Shown: positions 1 through 6,707, counted from the stretch's first letter. The stretch is 9,425 nt of DNA from Flavisolibacter sp. (GCA_017745135.1 JAGIAB010000095.1:1-9425), one strand, 5' to 3'. Notes: generated by a model from the sequence alone, not told the origin. Numbers and translations are program-made.

Positions 1-1
1 C

Positions 2-241
2 ACTGCCGGCTTTTTGGTCACCTTATGCTTTCGTTTAGCGAAAAATAAGGCGCTTTGCGAGGCATTAAAATTTGAGGAGGTGGCAGTATAGTCAAGTAAT
101 GCTTCCTTATTGAAGTGTATAATTGAATTGATGAATGAAATGTTTGAAGATCAAAATGACTCTTCAACTAATCTTCGATCTAAAGAAATCCCCCAGCGCC
201 TTATTGCGCCTTCAAAACTTATGTACACTCAGTTAGCTTAA
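2..241 (+). pseudogene. Possible decayed coding remnant with an in-frame amber
   Basis: The frame beginning at base 2 is open from the window edge to TAG at 89-91, then continues open to TAA at 239-241. The part after the amber includes a possible 36-residue peptide starting at ATG 131. I do not recognise either half. The window edge cuts off whatever precedes it, so this could be the last 29 codons of a real gene ending at 91, an old gene fragment broken by a stop, or chance. About 79 codons with one stop is only mildly unusual at this base composition. Treat it as a pointer for checking the upstream sequence. Confidence 0.15.
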
Positions 242-343
242 GTGGCGCAATACTAGCGCCTGCAGAATCTACTCATAACATGATAACCGGGCTATCGAAA
301 TGCCTTCCCAAATTACAATGACTCTTGCAATGTGCGCTGGCCC

Positions 344-414
344 GGACGGGCACGCGGGAGCGTTTGCGCCGTCCTTGACTTTTTTGTTACTTTTTTTGTC
401 AAGAAAAAAAGTAA
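344..414. repeat. Double-hairpin intergenic repeat-like block
   Basis: Two hairpins lie side by side. The first has arms GGACGG (344-349) and CCGTCC (369-374) around a GC-rich 19-nt loop. The second has perfect 11-bp arms TTACTTTTTTT (387-397) and AAAAAAAGTAA (404-414) around GTCAAG. Pairs of GC-rich then A/T-only palindromes like this remind me of interspersed non-coding repeats in Bacteroidota genomes, which often give spurious open frames; that is recollection and not a search. The A/T hairpin could also end transcription. No second copy lies in this window. Confidence 0.4.
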
Positions 415-507
415 AAGAACAAATTCATGAAAAACAAAAAGCTATTAAAGACATTTCCCCACATGGCCAAAGAATCGCCGTAACCAATTGCCGCTTTAAA
501 TTGCATT

Positions 508-1074
508 ATGGATATTCCCGTAAAAACATATTGCGCCTATGTCGCCAACTTAGATAAAAACAACGTTCATAAAAATTATCACGACCATGAATATGGCTTC
601 CCACTTCATGATGACAATGAATTGTTTGCAAGACTGGTTCTTGAAATCAACCAGGCCGGCTTAAGCTGGACAACTATTTTGAACAAAAAAGAAAATTTCT
701 TTAAAGCTTACGACAATTTCGAGATCAAAAAAGTTGCGAAGTACAATGAAAAGAAAATAGAGCAACTGCTGAATGATGCGGGCATTATAAGAAACCGTTT
801 GAAAATTTTAGCCGCTATTGATAATGCAAAGAAGGTATTGGAGCTGCAAAAAGAATTCGGTTCGTTTAAAAACTGGATCGATCACCATCACCCGCTAACC
901 AGGGATGAATGGGTGAAAGTGTTCAAAAAGAATTTCCGCTTTACCGGTGGCGAAATTGTCAATGAATTTTTAATGAGCACAGGTTATTTGCCAGGAGCAC
1001 ATTCGGAAGGCTGCCCTGTTTATAAAAAGATAGTAAAGCTGAAGCCGATGTGGATGAGGAATTGCCCGTCATAA
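508..1074 (+). CDS. tag: DNA-3-methyladenine glycosylase I
   Basis: This 188-residue protein matches the Tag family in length and motifs. Tag removes 3-methyladenine from alkylated DNA in the cytoplasm, starting base excision repair. The conserved segment LEINQAGLSW (45-54) contains the acidic residue matching the E. coli base-recognition glutamate (here E46), and NDAGIIRNR follows at about 89-97. The structural zinc site of the family appears complete: C9, H25, H165 and C169, the last two in GAHSEGC. The ATG at 508 puts C9 at the expected distance from the N-terminus. Upstream is A/T-rich with no strong ribosome-binding site, as is usual in this phylum. The gene stands alone: the next accepted gene on this strand starts about 900 bp later. 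No adaptive-response regulator is adjacent. Function is assigned from family knowledge with high certainty. Confidence 0.95.
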   Translation: MDIPVKTYCAYVANLDKNNVHKNYHDHEYGFPLHDDNELFARLVLEINQAGLSWTTILNKKENFFKAYDNFEIKKVAKYNEKKIEQLLNDAGIIRNRLKILAAIDNAKKVLELQKEFGSFKNWIDHHHPLTRDEWVKVFKKNFRFTGGEIVNEFLMSTGYLPGAHSEGCPVYKKIVKLKPMWMRNCPS

Positions 1075-1080
1075 CATATA

Positions 1081-1137
1081 ATCGTAACTCTACGATCCGC
1101 TAAGTAAAAACCATAGTCCAAAAACAGGGTTGTTTTT
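1081..1137 (+). terminator. Hairpin pair after tag, possible terminator
   Basis: Six bases after the tag stop codon, ATCGTA (1081-1086) and TACGAT (1091-1096) form a 6-bp stem with an ACTC loop. A second stem, AAAAACA (1120-1126) with TGTTTTT (1131-1137), closes on GGGT and has a U-rich 3' arm. Both stems are weak and neither is followed by a classic U tract, so termination of tag here is plausible but uncertain. Confidence 0.3.
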
Positions 1138-1239
1138 CTATTGTTTGAGAAAGGTGGGCTAACTACTTTTGATCCGAAGTTGATTGATACTTAATCAATC
1201 GTCCAGTATCTAAAAAAACCATTTAATCCGAGATCCGAA

Positions 1240-1264
1240 AAACCAATCCCGATAGCTATCGGGA
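1240..1264. repeat. Interspersed palindromic repeat, copy 1
   Basis: The core TCCCGATAGCTATCGGGA (1247-1264) is an 18-bp perfect palindrome preceded by AAACCAA. The whole 25-bp unit recurs at 1337-1361 with one base changed. Palindromes with this CCCGATAG core resemble short interspersed repeats in Bacteroidota intergenic DNA (recollection, not searched). It could form a hairpin in RNA from either strand. Confidence 0.65.
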
Positions 1265-1336
1265 GTATCCAAATCCTTAAAAAGCCAAAATCGAAAAATC
1301 CAATATCAGTCAACTTCATTTTTCTCTTAAGCATAT

Positions 1337-1361
1337 AAACCAATCCCGATAGTTATCGGGA
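1337..1361. repeat. Interspersed palindromic repeat, copy 2
   Basis: Second copy of the 25-bp unit, with core TCCCGATAGTTATCGGGA at 1344-1361. It differs from copy 1 by one base at the palindrome centre (C to T), which still allows the stem to pair. The copies lie 97 bp apart in the same orientation. Confidence 0.65.
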
Positions 1362-1463
1362 CCAAGTCCTAACAAAAGCCCGTTTTGAATCGTCCTTATG
1401 AAAACAACAGGCGTCCAATTATGAAAACCTAAGCTACCGTTCAACGACTGCCTGACATTATTG

Positions 1464-1490
1464 ATCCCGCCTTACCGGCGGGATTTTTAT
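1464..1490 (+). terminator. Intrinsic terminator, no gene directly upstream
   Basis: ATCCCGCC (1464-1471) pairs perfectly with GGCGGGAT (1477-1484) around TTACC, and the sequence runs straight into TTTTTATTTATT. This is a textbook rho-independent terminator for the plus strand. The nearest upstream gene, tag, ends about 390 bp earlier, so the terminator either serves a long 3' extension of tag or a transcript starting in the spacer. Confidence 0.6.
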
Positions 1491-1589
1491 TTATCCACAT
1501 TTCGCAAAACATTATTAACGCTTATTGCAATTGTGAAATTCCGAATATAGTTTCGCCTCGGTTTTTCATAGGATATTGGATTTTACACG

Positions 1590-1618
1590 GGGCTGAATTT
1601 TTATTCTGGCCCTTTTTT
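1590..1618 (+). terminator. Second intrinsic terminator in the spacer
   Basis: GGGC (1590-1593) pairs with GCCC (1609-1612), then a U-G wobble, a one-base bulge at 1607 and GAAU/AUUC (1595-1598 with 1603-1606) close on a UUUU loop. Six T residues follow at 1613-1618, then ATTTTA. This is a strong plus-strand intrinsic terminator about 105 bp after the previous one, again with no recognisable gene between. It isolates the lipoprotein gene at 1970 from upstream transcription. Confidence 0.6.
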
Positions 1619-1969
1619 ATTTTAATGAGAATAGGAAGATTTCACGCAGAGAAAAGGAGAACGCTGAGTAAGACCCGCCAGGGCTTGCGGAGAGAAAAAC
1701 CTTGAAGTTGAAAGAACTTTCCTCTTTATGATCTTAATGTCTTCGCACAAAATATCTCGTAAGCAAGCTTTCTTTAATTTCTATAATACATTCCTGATTC
1801 TATTCTCAGAATTCGTTAGTTCTTTCTGAACATCGATAAGCACTCATTTTTTTCTATTCCTAAAAGTTTTGTTAAGGCCTCATTTTCTACCCAACGCTTT
1901 TTTCATACCCGGGGGTATTACTTCTGAAACCGGTTAAAAAACAAACAAAACTTTTAAAAAAATAAAAAA

Positions 1970-3514
1970 ATGAGAACGATTACCAAACCAACCAGAATCA
2001 TCCTTTCCCTCTTGTTCCTTTTATCAGCATGTTCAAAAGATGACATCATTAAGATACCACCTCCGGGCAATGGCGGCGAAGGCACTCCACCACCCGTAGT
2101 TGAAAAAGCATCGGTGCATTTTATAACCAATGCAGATCTTTCAGGCCAGCCTTATCATACCAGCAACCTTCGGGCAGTGGTAACCATTGTAAATGAAAAA
2201 GGAGAAGAAGTAGCCAAAGACAAAATCCTATCGCTTAGCTTACCCAACCCTGTAAAAACAGGAAGTATTGAATTACCTATAGGGAATTACAGGCTTACTT
2301 CTTTCCGCATGGAGTATGGAAGTGTGTACACGCATTTCGTTACTCCTGTTACGGGATCTGCAAAAGCCTCCCTGGTGCAACATCCTTTGGCTTTAAACTT
2401 TAAAGTTGAAAGAAACAGCAATAATGAGACGGCCGTTGAAGTAGTGAAAGTGCAAGCAAGTGAAACGCCACAACAATATGGCTATCCTTCGGGTGCTTTT
2501 GATCATGGGCAGGAAGATGCTAACCCGTATATGAAAGTAAAGCTGAGAGCCATCATGCAAATTGGTGATGTTATCTATGACAGCATTCCTGCAGCACTCA
2601 CCATTACAACATGGAATAACAAGGGAGAAATGACCACCACTTACAGTCATTTAAACGCAGGAATGAATGAAGTGCAGGTTTTAAAAGCTGCAACCAAATA
2701 CAAATTCCTGGTATCAAAATGGGGAACCAATGATGAAATGACACTTGACAGGAATAATATTGATAATGTAACGGTGTACACTTTGGGAGGAAGCAAGGCC
2801 GCTAAAAAATTAAGATCAGAGCGAGTGTATAAACAAGTTAATGGCGCGGATGTTCCTGAAAGCAAAACGGATTATTTCTATGAAGCAGCGGGAAAACTAT
2901 CGAGGATTGATTACTGGTTAAAGAAGAAAGACAACAGCTCTTACCTGGCTATGACGGATGATTTTGAATATAGCAACGGAAGAGTAAGCAGGATCGTTCG
3001 TACGAATAAAGAAGACCGATCAGTGATGACGATAACTTCTTTCAGTTACGATAATGTCGGCAAAGTGACCGGCATTTCACAAAACGATAATGGCGTACAA
3101 ACCAATGCCAGCATAGAATACTTTTACTATGCAAGAAAGGAAGTAAATATTCATTACACATATCCGGGTCAATCCAACGACATGAATTACCACATGAGCT
3201 TTAGAGGTGGTAATATGACAGAAAGTTCTGCGGTTACGTCAAACAATAACACAGAGCTTGGAAGATATGATTACGATGTCAACATCAATCCTTATGTACA
3301 CATGGACTGGCCGAACCTGTTTTTATCGAACAGCAATAAAAACAATGTGACCACCCAGTATAAAGAATACCATGGAAGTTACCCGACAGCAGATCCTTAT
3401 AGTTTCAACTATACCTATGATGCTGATGGCTATCCAACACAAGTGGTGAAACATTTTAAATCACCAATTACAGGCAATTATCTTTTCTCAACTAAAACGG
3501 TATTTGTCTATTAA
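1970..3514 (+). CDS. Predicted surface-exposed lipoprotein with YD-like beta repeats
   Basis: A 514-residue protein of unknown function. Its signal peptide ends in a clear lipobox, LLSAC, with the lipidated cysteine at C21. The residues right after it, SKDD, fit the Bacteroidota lipoprotein export signal (lysine followed by two acidic residues), so I infer transport to the outer face of the outer membrane. A Pro/Gly-rich linker (about 29-43) follows. Residues 46-150 look like a beta-sandwich. From about 300 onward come degenerate aromatic-Y-D/G repeats: YFYEAAGKLSRI (302-313), FEYSNGRVSRI (332-342), FSYDNVGKVTGI (358-369) and YTYDADGYPTQV (481-492). They recall RHS/YD repeats and Bacteroidota proteins of the DUF4595 kind, but I cannot assign a family. 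The ATG follows an A-rich leader. It sits 134 bp before the lipoprotein-sigma-membrane protein unit and may share its regulation, though nothing proves this. Confidence 0.85.
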   Translation: MRTITKPTRIILSLLFLLSACSKDDIIKIPPPGNGGEGTPPPVVEKASVHFITNADLSGQPYHTSNLRAVVTIVNEKGEEVAKDKILSLSLPNPVKTGSIELPIGNYRLTSFRMEYGSVYTHFVTPVTGSAKASLVQHPLALNFKVERNSNNETAVEVVKVQASETPQQYGYPSGAFDHGQEDANPYMKVKLRAIMQIGDVIYDSIPAALTITTWNNKGEMTTTYSHLNAGMNEVQVLKAATKYKFLVSKWGTNDEMTLDRNNIDNVTVYTLGGSKAAKKLRSERVYKQVNGADVPESKTDYFYEAAGKLSRIDYWLKKKDNSSYLAMTDDFEYSNGRVSRIVRTNKEDRSVMTITSFSYDNVGKVTGISQNDNGVQTNASIEYFYYARKEVNIHYTYPGQSNDMNYHMSFRGGNMTESSAVTSNNNTELGRYDYDVNINPYVHMDWPNLFLSNSNKNNVTTQYKEYHGSYPTADPYSFNYTYDADGYPTQVVKHFKSPITGNYLFSTKTVFVY

Positions 3515-3529
3515 AGACGCCATTCTTTA

Positions 3530-3558
3530 CCCGGCCGTAAGCTAAAAAGGGAGCCGGG
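3530..3558 (+). terminator. GC-rich hairpin after the surface lipoprotein gene
   Basis: CCCGGC (3530-3535) and GCCGGG (3553-3558) form a 6-bp GC stem around a 17-nt loop, starting 15 bases after the stop codon at 3514. No U tract follows, so this may be an mRNA-stabilising hairpin or a weak terminator. It separates the 1970 gene from the unit starting at 3649. Confidence 0.35.
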
Positions 3559-3648
3559 CCAAAGAGTCTCCAAAATTCAAACCTTAAAATACTCAACTCA
3601 TACAATTATCACTTTTCGGATCACCGATCATTCCTAAAATTGCATTTT

Positions 3649-4551
3649 ATGTATAAAATTTTTATTGCTGCTCTTTTGCTAACATCCTGCACAGCGGCCA
3701 AACTATCAATACCGGAAGCATTTCAAAAACAGTCCACCAAATACGCCGTAAAAGGTTTGAATGGCTGGATGATCAATCAAAAACTTTCTTTCGGTCCCTA
3801 TCAAACTTCATCCATTAAAAGAGGATGGGATTTTACAAGCTCTGTTCAATACACCAAATTCCGGATCTCGCCTGAAGAGGCTTTGCTGAAAGTGTTTGAC
3901 GTAGATACGGATAAGCGCAATTTGAACCAGAAGAATAAATTTCAGTACACACTGGAAGAAGGAAACCAAATAGCAGAGATCTATGCAACTGAAAAGTTTT
4001 CTGAAAAACAACTGGTGTACAAAAGCAACAATCCTTACATAGGCAGTGCATCCAAAACGAATAAATACGAATATGCTTTTACTGCAGCCATTCTTCCCTT
4101 AACAGCAAAAGAAAAAGATCCCTGGTCCCTGGTGATGATTAACAAATATGACATTGCTAAAGACACAGCAAGAAGATTGTTTGACAAACCTTATGTGGAA
4201 GAAGGTTATGCTACCAACGGAAAAGAAAACATTGCCATTCGTCCTTTACGCATTGAAAATGTAACCACCAAAAGCGGCAAGCAAACAAAAGTGTTCGGTG
4301 GTAAACTGCTTTCCGGTTATGAGTTGCAGTGGGATGGTGGAGTCGTCGCTATTATTGATATTTTGAATAACAGTATTTGGATCTATAACGATCTTGAATC
4401 GCAGGATAAATTTTTACTGTCTTCTATCGCTTCAGCCATCTTGCTTAAAAGAATGCAGGATGTAGAGAAAGATAAAAACGATGGAGAAGACGAAGAAAAT
4501 TTCAACTTGCAAAGAAGGAGCAGCAGGAGATATACTGACACAAAAAATTAA
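3649..4551 (+). CDS. Lipoprotein of unknown function, first gene of the sigma-factor unit
   Basis: A 300-residue protein with a short signal peptide ending in LLLTSC, so C14 is the predicted lipidation site. I start it at ATG 3649: an in-frame TTG at 3640 adds only three residues and has no visible support. Residues after the cysteine (TAAK) lack the acidic surface-export signature, so a periplasm-facing membrane anchor is more likely than surface display. The body is mixed alpha/beta with a KYAVKGLNGWMINQKLSFG segment near 31-49. The tail (about 273-300) is highly charged, an acidic run followed by an Arg/Ser-rich end. I recognise no enzymatic motif or family. The stop overlaps the start of the sigma gene by one base (TAATG), which suggests translational coupling and a shared task, for example sensing or acting in the envelope under that sigma factor. 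The role is inference. Confidence 0.85.
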   Translation: MYKIFIAALLLTSCTAAKLSIPEAFQKQSTKYAVKGLNGWMINQKLSFGPYQTSSIKRGWDFTSSVQYTKFRISPEEALLKVFDVDTDKRNLNQKNKFQYTLEEGNQIAEIYATEKFSEKQLVYKSNNPYIGSASKTNKYEYAFTAAILPLTAKEKDPWSLVMINKYDIAKDTARRLFDKPYVEEGYATNGKENIAIRPLRIENVTTKSGKQTKVFGGKLLSGYELQWDGGVVAIIDILNNSIWIYNDLESQDKFLLSSIASAILLKRMQDVEKDKNDGEDEENFNLQRRSSRRYTDTKN

Positions 4552-5096
4552 TGGTAGCCGTAGAAGCGAACATACAGGAATTGCTCGATGGTAGTCTTGC
4601 CAATAAGCGCAAGGCTCAGGAGGCCCTATTCCGTCACTTCTACGGCTTTGCCATGTCCATTGCTTTGCGCTATTCACGTGATGAAATGGATGCAGCCGAT
4701 ATTGTAAGCCATGCCTTCATCAAAATTTTTAAAAGCATTCATTCTTTTGATAGTACAAAAGGCTCGCTTCATGCATGGATCAAAAAAATAGTGGTCAATG
4801 AAGGATTGGACCACATTAAAAGCCGAACACGATTTAGTGAGAATGTAGAACTGGAAACCGTTACTGAACCACAAATCAATAATTCTGTGATTGAGCAGAT
4901 GGGTGCAGAAGAAATTATGGAGATCGTAAAAAAACTCCCTCCTGCCACCCATGCTGTTTTTGTATTGTATGCAGTGGAAGGCTATAATCACCGGGAAATA
5001 GCCGAGAAGCTTAACATCAGCGAAGGCACATCGAAGTGGCACCTGAGCGAAGCCCGGAAATTTTTACAACAGCAACTTAGTACGATTTACAATTGA
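4551..5096 (+). CDS. ECF-type sigma-70 family RNA polymerase sigma factor
   Basis: A 181-residue two-domain sigma factor, the normal ECF size. Region 2 spans about 20-95: the core-binding helix includes DAADIVSHAFIKIFKSIHSF (47-66), and the -10 recognition part includes GSLHAWIKKIVVNEGLDHIK (71-90). Region 4 spans about 118-176, with the helix-turn-helix REIAEKLNISEGTSKWHLSE (148-167). No regions 1 or 3 are present. It should direct core RNA polymerase to a small set of promoters. The start overlaps the lipoprotein stop by one base (TAATG) after a purine-rich GGAGCAGCAGGAGA stretch. The stop overlaps the next gene by one base (TGATG). Immediate linkage to a single-pass membrane protein suggests control by sequestration at the membrane. 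Target promoters cannot be read from this window. Confidence 0.93.
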   Translation: MVAVEANIQELLDGSLANKRKAQEALFRHFYGFAMSIALRYSRDEMDAADIVSHAFIKIFKSIHSFDSTKGSLHAWIKKIVVNEGLDHIKSRTRFSENVELETVTEPQINNSVIEQMGAEEIMEIVKKLPPATHAVFVLYAVEGYNHREIAEKLNISEGTSKWHLSEARKFLQQQLSTIYN

Positions 5097-5686
5097 TGGA
5101 TGAACGACTCAAATATGAACAACTGATTGGCGAAAAGCTGCAGAGTTTACCAATACCCGATATGCAGGATGCAATTTGGGCAAGGGTAAAAGCACAGTTG
5201 GATATTGATCTTCCTACCGATGATAATGATGGAGGAAGTTCTCCTCAATCTCCGTCAGGGCCCGGCATCATCGGCTGGGGATTGTCTGTTGTAATCATTG
5301 CACTGGTAACTACATTCTTCATTTTAAAAAACAAACCAAAAAAGCAAGACCAAAAAAATAATTCAACAACTACCGAACAGGTTTCTTCGCCTTCTGTTCG
5401 AAACAATGGACCGCCCTTACCCAATAACAGCACTATAAAAAGAACAAACACACCTCTCAGCACAGGTGCCGATAATTCAATACCGGTTATTACCAACGAT
5501 TCTGCTATGCAGCAGGATCTTGGCATTGCTGAACCGGTGAGAAATGATAGTATGCAAATCAATCTTCCGCCACCACTGGTAACAGTTCCTCCTCCTAAAA
5601 CAGATACCACTGCTCAAGTCAAGAAAGGAAGAGGAATGCCAGTAAATGATTCAAACTACAGGATTGTACCGAAGAATAAAAATTGA
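5096..5686 (+). CDS. Single-pass membrane protein, candidate anti-sigma factor
   Basis: A 196-residue protein that I start at ATG 5096, because it overlaps the sigma stop as TGATG; a TTG at 5093 is possible but unnecessary. The cytoplasmic N-terminus (about 1-56) has a helix EQLIGEKLQSLPIPD followed by AIWARVKAQLD (26-36), an arrangement I associate with small Bacteroidota membrane proteins encoded after ECF sigma genes. One transmembrane helix lies at about 58-77. The rest (about 80-196) is low complexity, rich in Asn, Thr, Pro and Ser, and presumably periplasmic. No zinc-binding anti-sigma motif (HxxxCxxC) and no FecR-like domain is visible. Position, size and topology argue for an anti-sigma role, but this is inference. 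It could instead be a stress-responsive envelope protein made together with its sigma factor. The gene ends 8 bp from the convergent oxidoreductase gene. Confidence 0.8.
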   Translation: MDERLKYEQLIGEKLQSLPIPDMQDAIWARVKAQLDIDLPTDDNDGGSSPQSPSGPGIIGWGLSVVIIALVTTFFILKNKPKKQDQKNNSTTTEQVSSPSVRNNGPPLPNNSTIKRTNTPLSTGADNSIPVITNDSAMQQDLGIAEPVRNDSMQINLPPPLVTVPPPKTDTTAQVKKGRGMPVNDSNYRIVPKNKN

Positions 5687-5691
5687 GGCCT

Positions 5692-5701
5692 GATTTAAAT
5701 C
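5692..5701. other. Palindrome at a convergent gene junction
   Basis: GATTTAAATC is a perfect 10-bp palindrome lying across the stop codon of the minus-strand oxidoreductase gene, five bases after the stop of the candidate anti-sigma gene. The two genes are separated by 8 bp and I see no GC-rich terminator, so their transcripts probably overlap at their 3' ends. Confidence 0.4.
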
Positions 5702-6543
5702 GAATCTTTTGCAATCACAGTCCAGTCATTGTTGCCAAAACCTTTTTCAATCCATTCATCCATCAGCTTAGCCACGGAAGGAATCACGGCTAATTCTGTT
5801 CCTGCTTTTTGAGCAGTATCGATAAAAATGCCGGTATCTTTTCTTGCCATGTTCAGTTCCCATGAGGGCTGGGAATAATTGCCTGAAGTCATCCGTTTCA
5901 TTCTTGCTTCGATTTGTGTGGCCGGGTTCCATTCACTGAACAGGCTAAATACATCTGCAACCGGAACATCCAGTGCTTTGGATAAAGCAAGCGTATCACG
6001 AATGCCGGCGGTGAAACAAACAAGGAAAGCATTTCCTAATAGTTTTATTGCGGCTGCTTTTCCCACTTCGTTACCGAAATGCAAAAGTTTGCCGGTCATC
6101 TTTGACAAGTGCGACTGCAGTTTGCTGATCAGTTCTTCATCACCTGAAACCATCATGAATCCTGTACTTTCCAGTGCATTGGCAGGGCCCATGAACACGG
6201 GTGCATGCTGGTAATAAAATCCTTTTTCTTTCCACTCCTTTGTTCTTTGAATAGCGCCTTCTTTTGAAGTGGTGGTATGATCAACAATGATAGCTCCGGG
6301 CTTTAAACCACTGGCTGCATTTTGTAAAACTTCATTAACAGAAGCATCATCTTTAAGTGTAAGATGAATGATGTCTGCGCCCTTTACAGCATCGGCTACA
6401 CCATCAAATGCTTTTGCTCCATATTGTTCCAGTTCTTTTGCTTTTGAAGCCGTACGATTCCATACTTGCACCTGCTCTCCCTTTTTGAGCATGGCCTTTA
6501 CAAAGTTCGAACCGAGTAATCCCATTCCTAAAAATGCTTTCAT
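5695..6543 (-). CDS. NAD(P)-dependent oxidoreductase, beta-hydroxyacid dehydrogenase family
   Basis: A 282-residue protein of the 3-hydroxyisobutyrate dehydrogenase / glyoxylate reductase type. The N-terminal Rossmann fold opens with FLGMGLLG, the GxGxxG nucleotide loop at G6, G8 and G11. WNRTASKA (28-35) has the Arg that usually favours NADP(H). The substrate loop DHTTTS is at 88-93, and HAPVFMGP (113-120) replaces the common DAPVSGG-type segment. The catalytic lysine is K167 with N171 in the KxxxN motif. The all-alpha C-terminal domain is complete and the length is normal. The family reduces or oxidises small beta-hydroxyacids or semialdehydes in the cytoplasm; the substrate cannot be named from sequence alone. 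The start ATG is the first in frame and places the nucleotide loop where expected. The gene is divergent from the BlaI-type repressor, across 189 bp, and convergent with the sigma unit. Confidence 0.9.
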   Translation of the reverse strand: MKAFLGMGLLGSNFVKAMLKKGEQVQVWNRTASKAKELEQYGAKAFDGVADAVKGADIIHLTLKDDASVNEVLQNAASGLKPGAIIVDHTTTSKEGAIQRTKEWKEKGFYYQHAPVFMGPANALESTGFMMVSGDEELISKLQSHLSKMTGKLLHFGNEVGKAAAIKLLGNAFLVCFTAGIRDTLALSKALDVPVADVFSLFSEWNPATQIEARMKRMTSGNYSQPSWELNMARKDTGIFIDTAQKAGTELAVIPSVAKLMDEWIEKGFGNNDWTVIAKDSI

Positions 6544-6677
6544 CTCATGATTGTTTTAGAGTGCAAGGTTATGAAAATATAGACTTAAACGTTTATGATC
6601 GGTTTCTGAGCTCTGCCTTTTAAAATTTCATTATTCCAGTACCGTTTAATTCAACGATTGTTTTTATGGACAAATAT

Positions 6678-6707
6678 TTTGCTGTTTTGATTTTATTTCT
6701 ACATTTG
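6678..6707 (+). promoter_or_regulatory. Bacteroidota-type promoter of the repressor/peptidase operon
   Basis: TTTG at 6678-6681 and TACATTTG at 6700-6707 match the -33 (TTTG) and -7 (TAnnTTTG) elements described for the primary sigma factor in Bacteroidota, with 18 bp between them. Transcription would start a few bases after 6707, giving a leader of about 20 nt before the ATG at 6733. The -7 element lies inside the first operator palindrome. Confidence 0.65.

Larger units (their letters stand above)
1..507. other. Gene-poor spacer with repeat-like palindromes
   Basis: I find no convincing gene here apart from the doubtful frame at 2-241. The stretch holds an 11-bp inverted pair (AATAAGGCGCT at 44-54 and AGCGCCTTATT at 195-205), several further GCGCC words, and a compact two-hairpin block at 344-414 listed separately. 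The open frame at 300-557 runs through that hairpin block and overlaps the start of the glycosylase gene, so I do not accept it as a gene. I could not find a clear TTTG / TAnnTTTG promoter pair for tag. Confidence 0.5.
1075..1969. other. Long spacer without a recognisable gene
   Basis: Nearly 900 bp with no coding sequence I can support on either strand. It contains the weak hairpins after tag, a small hairpin GATTGAT/ATCAATC (1182-1188, 1194-1200), a duplicated 25-bp near-palindromic unit (1240-1264 and 1337-1361), two intrinsic terminators (1464-1490 and 1590-1618), and a purine-rich stretch around 1638-1695 with repeated GAGA/ACGC words. The terminators all face right, so some plus-strand transcript may enter or arise here. 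The block looks like decayed accessory DNA or a short-RNA locus; I cannot decide which. Confidence 0.5.

Noticed and set aside
300..557. 85-codon open frame on the plus strand before tag
   Set aside because: It runs through the GC-rich and A/T hairpin block, has low-complexity composition, overlaps the tag start and has no recognisable domain.
1164..1171. TACTTTTG match to the -7 promoter consensus
   Set aside because: The only upstream TTTG is 16 bp away and no gene follows, so it is probably a chance match in A/T-rich DNA.
1240..1361. Possible CRISPR array from the two 25-bp repeats
   Set aside because: There are only two units, the repeat is almost wholly palindromic, the spacing of 72 bp is too long, and no cas genes are present.
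3640..3648. Alternative TTG start for the lipoprotein gene
   Set aside because: It adds three residues before a normal ATG that begins a standard lipoprotein signal peptide, and no ribosome-binding site favours it.
4674..5042. Long minus-strand open frame opposite the sigma gene
   Set aside because: It is a shadow of the sigma factor coding sequence, with Cys/His/Phe-rich composition and no domain.
5093..5095. Alternative TTG start for the candidate anti-sigma gene
   Set aside because: The ATG at 5096 gives the typical stop-start overlap TGATG and the same protein less one residue.
5245..5610. Minus-strand open frame opposite the candidate anti-sigma gene
   Set aside because: It mirrors the low-complexity Pro/Thr/Asn tail of the plus-strand gene and has no support of its own.
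5879..6214. Plus-strand open frame opposite the oxidoreductase gene
   Set aside because: It is a shadow of a well-conserved minus-strand enzyme gene with complete motifs.
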